The notes under the pieces: generated by a model | What the model was told of the DNA's origin: nothing | Databases searched by the model: none | Seen by the model: the letters and a program-made list of their open reading frames with translations, nothing else | Made by a program: the position numbers and the translations under genes | Shown: in pieces, positions 1-9,074 of the stretch | How the letters are laid out: the number at the start of each line of letters is the position of its first letter | Position numbering within the stretch: the first letter of the stretch is position 1 | Source of the DNA: Haematobia irritans | Taxonomy: Eukaryota > Arthropoda > Insecta > Diptera > Muscidae | Reading direction: 5' to 3' | Assembly: GCF_050003625.1 (NCBI RefSeq) | Contig: NC_134401.1 | Location: forward strand, 95,210,852-95,274,851 | DNA length: 64,000 nt

Positions 1-375
1 TGGTCACGAATTATCGTCCTTTGCGCTCTAGGACGCATATTTAAGGAGATATGGCCAAAAGAAGTTTTTCATATAAAAATTTAAATTTTTTTAGGTTATG
101 GGTGGATTTTTCAATTTTTTGAGGGTGGTCACGAATTATCGTCCTATTCGCTCTAGGACGCATATTTAAGGAGATATGGCCAAAAGAAGTTTTTCATATA
201 AAAATTTCAATGTTTTTAGGATTTGGGTGGATTTTTCAATTTTTTGATGGTGGTCACGAATTATCGTCCTTTTCGCTGTAGGACGCATATTTAAGGAGAT
301 ATGGCCAAAAGAAGTTTTTCATATAAAAATTTCAATTTTTTTAGGTTGTGGGTGGATTTTTGAATTTTTTGAGGG

Positions 376-500
376 TGGTCACGAATTATCGTCCTTTTCG
401 CTGTAGGACGCATATTTAAGGAGATATGGCCAAAAGAAGTTTTTCATATAAAAATTTCAATTTTTTTAGGTTTTGGGTGGATTTTTGAATTTTTTGAGGG
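376..500 (+). repeat. Reference satellite monomer (125 bp)
   Basis: A typical full-length unit used here to number positions 1-125. Module one (1-60) contains the four CpGs at 7, 15, 24 and 34, a dyad with arms 15-20 and 30-35, and the conserved stretch ggagatatggccaaaa (45-60). Module two (61-125) is AT-rich: ttttt 65-69, aaaaattt 75-82, ttttttt 86-92, tttt 96-99, attttt 106-111 and tttttt 115-120. It carries the gctgtagg variant at 25-32; most other monomers have gctctagg. Two GGGTGG motifs fall at 100-105 and across the junction to the next monomer (123 to 3). The 125-bp length is shorter than a nucleosomal repeat. It is not a multiple of three, so no frame stays open across consecutive standard monomers. 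Confidence 0.95.
390..410. other. Dyad symmetry present in nearly every monomer
   Basis: In reference numbering, cgtcct (15-20) is the reverse complement of aggacg (30-35), with a 9-nt spacer tttcgctct (or tttcgctgt). In type A monomers a further three pairs (tat 12-14 with ata 37-39) are possible if c36 bulges out. Type B monomers (gcttag) lose one of these. The coordinates mark one instance; it recurs about every 125 bp and is disrupted in the monomers deleted near 2025, 50708, 58560, 59925 and 61418. It could extrude as a small hairpin or be a binding site for a dimeric protein; neither is shown by sequence alone. Confidence 0.75.
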
Positions 501-1000
501 TGGTCACGAATTATCGTCCTTTGCGCTCTAGGACGCATATTTAAGGAGATATGGCCAAAAGAAGTTTTTCATATAAAAATTTAAATTTTTTTAGGTTATG
601 GGTGGATTTTTCAATTTTTTGAGGGTGGTCACGAATTATCGTCCTATTCGCTCTAGGACGCATATTTAAGGAGATATGGCCAAAAGAAGTTTTTCATATA
701 AAAATTTCAATTTTTTTAGGATTTGGGTGGATTTTTCAATTTTTTGATGGTGGTCACAAATTATCGTCCTTTGCGCTCTAGGACGCATATTTAAGGAGAT
801 ATGGCCAAAAGAAGTTTTTCATATAAAAATTTAAATTTTTTTTGGTTTTGGGTGGATTTTTGAATGTTTTGAGGGTGGTCACGAATTATCGTCCTTTTCG
901 CTGTAGGACGCATATTTAAGGAGATATGGCCAAAAGAAGTTTTTCATATAAAAATTTCAATTTTTTTAGGTTTTGGGTGGATTTTTGAATTTTTTGAGGG

Positions 1001-2299
1001 TGGTTACGAATTATCGTCCTTTTCGTTCTAGGACGCTTAGTTTAGGAGATATGGCCAAAATAAGTTTTTCATATAAAAATTTCAATTTTTTTAGGATTTG
1101 GGTGGATTTTTCAATTTTTTGATGGTGGTCACGAATTATCGTCCTTTTCGCTCTAGGACGCATATTTAAGGAGATATGGCCAAAAGAAGTTTTTCATATA
1201 AAAATTTCATTTTTTTAGGTTTTGGGTGGATTTTTCAATTTTTTGATGGTGGTCACGAATTATCGTTCTTTTCGCTCTAGGACGCATATTTAAAGAGATA
1301 TGGCCAAAAGAAGTTTTTCATATAAAAATTTCAATTTTTTTAGGTTTTGGGTGGATTTTTGAATTTTTTGAGGGTGGTCACAAATTATCGTCCTTTTAGC
1401 TGTAGGACGCATATTTAAGGAGATATGGCCAAAATAAGTTTTTCATATAAAAATTTCATTTTTTTTAGGTTTTGGGTCGATTTTTGAATTTTTTGAGGGT
1501 GGTCACGAATTATCGTCCTTTTCGCTCTAGGAAGCATATTTAAGGAGATATGGCCAAAAGAAGTTTTTCATATAAAAATTTCAATTTTTTTGGGATTTGG
1601 GTGGATTTTTCAATTTTTTAATTGTGGTCACAAATTATCGTCCTTTTCGCTCTAGGACGCATATTTAAGGAGATATGGCCAAAAGAAGTTTTTCATATAA
1701 AAATTTCAATTTTTTTAGGATTTGGGTGGATTTTTTAATTTTTTGAGGGTGGTCACGAATTATCGTCCTTTGCGCTCTAGGACGCATATTTAAGGAGTTA
1801 TGGCCAAAAGAAGTTTTTCATATAAAAATTTAAATTTTTTTAGGTTATGGGTGGATTTTTCAATTTTTTGAGGGTGGTCACGAATTATCGTCCTTTTCGC
1901 TCTAGGACGCATATTTAAGGAGATATGGCCAAAAGAAGTTTTTCATATAACAATTTCAATTTTTTTAGGATTTGGGTGGATTTTTCAATTTTTTGAGGGT
2001 GGTCACGAATTATCGTCCTTTTCGCTTAGTTTAGGAGATATGGCCAAAATAAGTTTTTCATATAAAAATTTCATTTTTTTTAGGATTCGGGTGGATTTTT
2101 CAATTTTTTGATGGTGGTCACGAATTATCGTCCTTTTCGCTCTAGGACGCATATTTAAGGAGATATGGCCAAAAGAAGTTTTTCATATAAACATTTCAAT
2201 TTTTTTAGGTTTTGGGTGGATTTTTTAGATTTTTGAGGGTGGTCACGAATTATCGTCCTTTGCGCTCTATGACGCATATTTAAGGAGATATGGCCAAAA
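1001..2299 (+). repeat. Mixed satellite monomers
   Basis: No clear tandem block here. The stretch around 1380-2000 resembles 3000-3600 and 5860-6470: all three carry the rare ggtcga variant (1476, 3087, 5957) followed by a ttgggattt monomer ending in an attgtgg junction with cacaaatt, then a ttgcgctc monomer. A 10-bp deletion at about 2025 removes the ctctaggacg segment of one monomer. Nothing other than satellite is seen. Confidence 0.85.
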
Positions 2300-4795
2300 G
2301 AAGTTTTTCATATAAAAATTTCATTTTTTTAGGTTTAGTGGATTTTTGAATTTTTTGAGGGTGGTCACGAATTATCGTCCTTTTCGCTCTAGGACGCATA
2401 TTTAACGAGATATGGCCAAAAGAAGTTTTTCATATAAAAATTTCAATTTTTTTAGGTTTGGGTGGATTTTTTAATTTTTTGAGGGTGGTCACGAATTATC
2501 GTCCTTTTCGCTGTAGGACGCATATTTAAGGAGATATGGCCAAAAGAAGTTTTTCATATAAAAATTTCAATTTTTTTGGGTTTTGGGTGGATTTTTGAAT
2601 TTTTTGAGGGTGGTCACGAATTATCGTCCTTTGCGCTCTAGGACGCATATTTAAGGAGATATGGCCAAAAGAAGTTTTTCATATAAAAATTTAAATTTTT
2701 TTAGGATTTGGGTGGATTTTTCAATTTTTTGATGGTGGTCACGAATTATCGTCCTTTTCGCTAAAGGACGCATATTTAAGGAGATATGGCCAAAAGAAGT
2801 TTTTCATATAAAAATTTCAATTTTTTTAGGTTTTGGGTGGGTTTTTCAATTTTTTGAGGGTGGTCACGAATTATCGTCCTTTTCGCTCTAGGACGCATAT
2901 TTAAGGATATATGGCCAAAAGAAGTTTTTCATATAAAAATTTCAATTTTTTTAGGATTTGGGTGGATTTTTCAATTTTTTGATAGTGGTCACGAATTATC
3001 GTCCTTTTCGCTCTAGGACGCATATTTAAGGAGATATGGCCAAAAGAAGTTTTTCATATAAAAATTTCATTTTTTTTAGGTTTTGGGTCGATTTTTGAAT
3101 TTTTTGAGGGTGGTCACGAATTATCGTCCTTTTCGCTCTAGGACGCATATTTAAGGAGATATGGCCAAAAGAAGTTTTTCATATAAAAATTTTAATTTTT
3201 TTGGGATTTGGGTGGATTTTTCAATTTTTTGATTGTGGTCACAAATTATCGTCCTTTTCGCTCTAGGACGCATATTTAAGGAGATATGGCCAAAAGAAGT
3301 TTTTCATATAAAAATTTCAATTTTTTTAGGATTTGGGTGGATTTTTTAATTTTTTGAGGGTGGTCACGAATTATCGTCCTTTGCGCTCTAGGACGCATAT
3401 TTAAGGAGATATGGCCAAAAGAAGTTTTTCATATCAAAATTTAATTTTTTTTAGGTTATGGGTGGATTTTTCAATTTTTTGAGGGTGGTCACGAATTATC
3501 GTCCTTTTCGCTCTAGGACGCATATTTAAGAGATATGGCCAAAAGAAGTTTTTCATATAAAAATTTCAATTTTTGTAGGATTTGGGTGGATTTTTCAATT
3601 TTTTGATGGTGGTCACGAATTATCGTCCTTTTCGCTCTAGGACGCTTAGTTTAGGAGATATGGCCAAAAGAAGTTTTTCATATAAAAATTTCAATTTTTG
3701 TAGGATTTGGGTGGATTTTTCAATTTTTTGATGGTGGTCACGAATTATCGTCCTTTTCGCTCTAGGACGCATATTTAAGAAGATATGGCCAAAAGAAGTT
3801 TTTCATATAAAAATTTCAATTTTTTTAGGTTTTGGGTGGATTTTTCAATTTTTTGAGGGTGGTCATGAATTATCGTCCTTTTCGCTCTAGGACGCTTAGT
3901 TTAGGAGATATGGCCAAAAGAAGTTTTTCATATAAAAATTTCATTTTTTTTTAGGTTTTGGGTGGATTTTTGAATTTTTTGAGGGTGGTCACGAATTATC
4001 GTCCTTTTCGCTCTAGAACGCATATTTAAAGAGATATGGCCAAAAGAAGTTTTTCATATAAAAATTTTAATTTTTTTAGGTTTTGGGTGGATTTTTGAAT
4101 TTTTTGAGGGTGGTCACGAATTATCGTCCTTTTCGCTCTAGGACGCATATTTAAGGAGATATGGCCAAAATAAGTTTTTCATATAAAAATTTCAATTTAT
4201 TTAGGATTTGGATGAATTTTTCAATTTTTTGAGGGTGGTCACGAATTATCGTCCTTTTCGCTCTAGGACGCATATTTAAGGAGATATGGCCAAAAGAAGT
4301 TTTTCATATAAAAATTTCAATGTTTTTAGGATTTGGGTGGATTTTTCAATTTTTTGATGGTGGTCACGAATTATCGTCCTTTTCGCTCTAGGACGCTTAG
4401 TTTAGGAGATATGGCCAAAAGAAGTTTTTCATATAAAAATTTCAATTTTTTTAGGTTTTGGGTGGATTTTTCAATTTTTTGAGGGTGGTCACGAATTATC
4501 GTCCTTTTCGCTGTAGGACGCATATTTAAGGAGATATGGCCAAAAGAAGTTTTTCATATAAAAATTTCAATTTTTTTAGGTTTTGGGTGGATTTTTGAAT
4601 TTTTTGAGGGTGGTCACGTATTATCGTCCTTTTCGCTCTAGGACGCATATTTAAGGACATATGGCCAAAAGAAGTTTTTATATAAAAATTTCAAGTTTTT
4701 TAGGATTTGGGTGGATTTTTCAATTTTTTGATGGTGGTCACGAATTATCGTCCTTTTCGCTCTAGAACGCATATTTAAAGAGATATGGCCAAAAG
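2300..4795 (+). repeat. Higher-order block A, copy 1 (about 2.5 kb)
   Basis: About 20 monomers whose variant order is repeated directly downstream. Rare markers shared with copy 2 at an offset of 2495 bp include aggtttagtgg (2331/4826) and tttaacgaga (2401/4896). At an offset of about 2870 they include ggtcga (3087/5957) and tttaagagat (3523/6392). At an offset of 2994 they include ctagaacg (4014/7008), ttatttaggatttggatga (4197 onward/7191 onward) and the catatgg plus tttttatat pair near 4657/7651. The step-wise offsets show that three monomers and then one monomer are present only in copy 2. Confidence 0.9.
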
Positions 4796-7790
4796 AAGTT
4801 TTTCATATAAAAATTTCATTTTTTTAGGTTTAGTGGATTTTTGAATTTTTTGAGGGTGGTCACGAATTATCGTCCTTTTCGCTCTAGGACGCATATTTAA
4901 CGAGATATGGCCAAAAGAAGTTTTTCATATAAAAATTTCAATTTTTTTAGGTTTGGGTGGATTTTTTAATTTTTTGAGGGTGGTCACGAATTATCGTCCT
5001 TTTCGCTGTAGGACGCATATTTAAGGAGATATGGCCAAAAGAAGTTTTTCATATAAAAATTTCAATTTTTTTGGGATTTGGGTGGATTTTTCAATTTTTT
5101 GATGGTGGTCACGAATTATCGTCCTTTGCGCTCTAGGACGCATATTTAAGGAGATATGGCCAAAAGAAGTTTTTCATATAAAAATTTCAATTTTTTTAGG
5201 ATTTGGGTGGATTTTTCAATTTTTTGATGGTGGTCACGAATTATCGTCCTTTTCGCTCTAGGACGCATATTTAAGGAGATATGGCCAAAAGAAGTTTTTC
5301 ATATAAAAATTTCAATTTGTTTAGGTTTTGGGTGGATTTTTCAATTTTTTGAGGGTGGTCACGAATTATCGTCCTTTTCGCTGTAGGACGCATATTTAAG
5401 GAGATATGGCCAAAAGAAGTTTTTCATATAAAAATTTCAATTTTTTTGGGTTTTGGGTGGATTTTTGAATTTTTTGAGGGTGGTCACGAATTATCGTCCT
5501 TTGCGCTCTAGGACGCATATTTAAGGAGATATGGCCAAAAGAAGTTTTTCATATAAAAATTTAAATTTTTTTAGGATTTGGGTGGATTTTTCAATTTTTT
5601 GATGGTGGTCACGAATTATCGTCCTTTTCGCTCTAGGACGCATATTTAAGGAGATATGGCCAAAAGAAGTTTTTCATATAAAAATTTCAATTTGTTTAGG
5701 TTTTGGGTGGATTTTTCAATTTTTTGAGGGTGGTCACGAATTATCGTCCTTTTCGCTCTAGGACGCTTAGTTTAGGAGATATGGCCAAAATAAGTTTTTC
5801 ATATAAAAATTTCAATTTTTTTAGGATTTGGGTGGATTTTTCAATTTTTTGATAGTGGTCACGAATTATCGTCCTTTTCGCTCTAGGACGCATATTTAAG
5901 GAGATATGGCCAAAAGAAGTTTTTCATATAAAAATTTCATTTTTTTTAGGTTTTGGGTCGATTTTTGAATTTTTTGAGGGTGGTCACGAATTATCGTCCT
6001 TTTCGCTCTAGGACGCATATTTAAGGAGATATGGCCAAAAGAAGTTTTTCATATAAAAATTTTAATTTTTTTGGGATTTGGGTGGATTTTTCAATTTTTT
6101 GATTGTGGTCACAAATTATCGTCCTTTTCGCTCTAGGACGTATATTTAAGGAGATATGGCCAAAAGAAGTTTTTCATATAAAAATTTCAATTTTTTTAGG
6201 ATTTGGGTGGATTTTTAATTTTTTGAGGGTGGTCACGAATTATCGTCCTTTGCGCTCTAGGACGCATATTTAAGGAGATATGGCCAAAAGAAGTTTTTCA
6301 TATCAAAATTTAATTTTTTTTAGGTTATGGGTGGATTTTTCAATTTTTTGAGGGTGGTCACGAATTATCGTCCTTTTCGCTCTAGGACGCATATTTAAGA
6401 GATATGGCCAAAAGAAGTTTTTCATATAAAAATTTCAATTTTTGTAGGATTTGGGTGGATTTTTCAATTTTTTGATGGTGGTCACGAATTATCGTCCTTT
6501 TCGCTCTAGGACGCTTAGTTTAGGAGATATGGCCAAAAGAAGTTTTTCATATAAAAATTTCAATTTTTGTAGGATTTGGGTGGATTTTTCAATTTTTTGA
6601 TGGTGGTCACGAATTATCGTCCTTTTCGCTCTAGGACGCATATTTAAGAAGATATGGCCAAAAGAAGTTTTTCATATAAAAATTTCAATTTTTTTAGGTT
6701 TTGGGTGGATTTTTCAATTTTTTGAGGGTGGTCATGAATTATCGTCCTTTTCGCTCTAGGACGCTTAGTTTAGGAGATATGGCCAAAAGAAGTTTTTCAT
6801 ATAAAAATTTCATTTTTTTTTAGGTTTTGGGTGGATTTTTGAATTTTTTGAGGGTGGTCACGAATTATCGTCCTTTTCGCTCTAGGACGCATATTTAAGG
6901 AGATATGGCCAAAAGAAGTTTTTCATATAAAAATTTCAAGTTTTTTAGGATTTGGGTGGATTTTTCAATTTTTTGATGGTGGTCACGAATTATCGTCCTT
7001 TTCGCTCTAGAACGCATATTTAAAGAGATATGGCCAAAAGAAGTTTTTCATATAAAAATTTTAATTTTTTTAGGTTTTGGGTGGATTTTTGAATTTTTTG
7101 AGGGTGGTCACGAATTATCGTCCTTTTCGCTCTAGGACGCATATTTAAGGAGATATGGCCAAAATAAGTTTTTCATATAAAAATTTCAATTTATTTAGGA
7201 TTTGGATGAATTTTTCAATTTTTTGAGGGTGGTCACGAATTATCGTCCTTTTCGCTCTAGGACGCATATTTAAGGAGATATGGCCAAAAGAAGTTTTTCA
7301 TATAAAAATTTCAATGTTTTTAGGATTTGGGTGGATTTTTCAATTTTTTGATGGTGGTCACGAATTATCGTCCTTTTCGCTCTAGGACGCTTAGTTTAGG
7401 AGATATGGCCAAAAGAAGTTTTTCATATAAAAATTTCAATTTTTTTAGGTTTTGGGTGGATTTTTCAATTTTTTGAGGGTGGTCACGAATTATCGTCCTT
7501 TTCGCTGTAGGACGCATATTTAAGGAGATATGGCCAAAAGAAGTTTTTCATATAAAAATTTCAATTTTTTTAGGTTTTGGGTGGATTTTTGAATTTTTTG
7601 AGGGTGGTCACGTATTATCGTCCTTTTCGCTCTAGGACGCATATTTAAGGACATATGGCCAAAAGAAGTTTTTATATAAAAATTTCAAGTTTTTTAGGAT
7701 TTGGGTGGATTTTTCAATTTTTTGATGGTGGTCACGAATTATCGTCCTTTTCGCTCTAGAACGCATATTTAAAGAGATATGGCCAAAAGA
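4796..7790 (+). repeat. Higher-order block A, copy 2 (about 3.0 kb)
   Basis: Adjacent tandem copy of 2300-4795, enlarged by four monomers: three inserted between about 4900 and 5356, and one inserted at about 6885-7010. Otherwise the variants run in the same order. A single T deletion near 6217 changes the offset from 2870 to 2869. The left boundary falls where the ctagaacg monomer joins the ggtttagtgg monomer. The last part (6935-7790) belongs to a segment that recurs at 11.4 and, in part, 14.6 kb. Confidence 0.9.
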
Positions 7791-9074
7791 AGTTTTTAAT
7801 ATAAAAATTTCAATTTTTTTAGGTTTTGGGTGGATTTTTGAATTTTTTGAGGGTGGTCACGAATTATCGTCCTTTTCGCTCTAGGACGCATATTTAAGGA
7901 GATATGGCCAAAATAAGTTTTTCATATAAAAATTTCAATTTTTTTAGGTTTTGGGTGGACTTTTGAATTTTTTGAGGGTGGTCACGAATTATCGTCCTTT
8001 TCGCTCTAAGACGCTTAGTTTAGGAGATATGGCCAAAATAAGTTTTTCATATAAAAATTTCAATTTTTTTAGGATTTGGGTGGATTTTTCAATTTTTTGA
8101 TGGTGGTCACGAATTATCGTCCTTTTCGCTCTAGGACGCTTAGTTTAGGAGATATGGCCAAAAGAAGTTTTTCATATAAAAATTTCATTTTTTTAGGTTT
8201 TGGGTGGATTTTTGAATTTTTTGAGGGTGGTCACGAATTATAGTCCTTTTCGCTCTAGGACGCATATTTAAGGAGATATGGCCAAAAGAAGTTTTTCATA
8301 TAAAAATTTCAATTTTTTTAGGTTTTGGGTGGATTTTTGAATTTTTTGAGGGTGGTCACGAATTATCGTCATTTTCGCTGTAGGACGCATATTTAAGGAG
8401 ATATGGCCAAAAGAAGTTTTTCATATAAAAATTTCAATTTTTTTAGGTTTTGGGTGGATTTTTGAATTTTTTGAGGGTGGTCACGAATTATCGTCCTTTT
8501 CGCTCTAGGACGCATATTTAAGGAGATATGGCCAAAATAAGTTTTTCATATAAAAATTTAAATTTTTTTAGGTTATGGGTGGATTTTTCAATTTTTTGAG
8601 GGTGGTCACTAATTATCGTCCTTTTCGCTCTAGGACGCATATTTAAGGAGATATTGCCAAAACAAGTTTTTCATATAAAAATTTAAATTTTTTTAGGATT
8701 TGGGTGGATTTTTCAATTTTTTGATGGTGGTCACAAATTATCGTCCTTTTCGCTCTAGGACGCATATTTAAGGAGATATGGCCAAAAACAGTTTTTCATA
8801 TAAAAATTTCATTTTTTTAGGTTTTGTGGATTTTTGAATTTTTTGAGGGTGGTCACGAATTATCGTCCTTTTCGCTCTAGGACGCATATTTAAGGAGATA
8901 TGGCCAAAAGAAATTTCTCATATAAAAATTTCAATTTTTTTAGGTTTTGGGTGGATTTTTCATTTTTTTGAGGGTGGTCACGAATTATCGTCCTTTTCGC
9001 TCTAGTACGCTTAGTTTAGGAGATATGGCCAAAATAAGTTTTTCATATAAAAATTTCAATTTTTTTAGGATTTG
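7791..9074 (+). repeat. Satellite monomers, partly copied at 14.6 kb
   Basis: About 7700-8530 matches 14609-15439 at a constant offset of 6909 bp, shown by the private ggtggactttt variant (7955/14864) and by gtcattttcgctg (8368/15277). From 8530 to 9074 the monomers are individually variant (atattgccaaaaca, gccaaaaacag, gaaatttctc), with no partner block that I found. No non-satellite sequence. Confidence 0.8.

Larger units (their letters stand above)
1..1000 (+). repeat. Four-monomer higher-order repeat, two copies (500 bp)
   Basis: The order of monomer variants at 1-500 is repeated at 501-1000. The first monomer has ttgcgctc with ttaaat and ggttatggg; the second has the private gtcctattcg variant (near 146 and 646); the fourth has gctgtagg with gaatt and gaggg. 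The third monomers differ (gctgtagg with ggttgtggg versus cacaaatt with ttgcgctc), so one copy has been altered by exchange or conversion. Two copies are too few to say whether this period extends left of the window. Confidence 0.7.

Noticed and set aside
41..60. aaggagatatgg as a Shine-Dalgarno site plus ATG start in each monomer.
   Set aside because: Spacing of two bases is too short, the frame behind it closes within tens of codons in most units, and the array is eukaryotic in character. It is a chance feature of the consensus.
59..125. Simple poly-T microsatellite or polyadenylation-tail (retroposed) signal.
   Set aside because: T runs are 5-8 bases at fixed monomer positions and vary by one or two bases; they are part of the monomer, not tails of inserted elements.
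396..411. CENP-B-box-like motif at ttcgctctaggacgc.
   Set aside because: Against the mammalian core pattern TTCG-N4-A-N2-CGGG it matches TTCG and the A but only one of the last four bases (6 of 9 core positions). That is not enough to claim binding; the taxon is also unknown.
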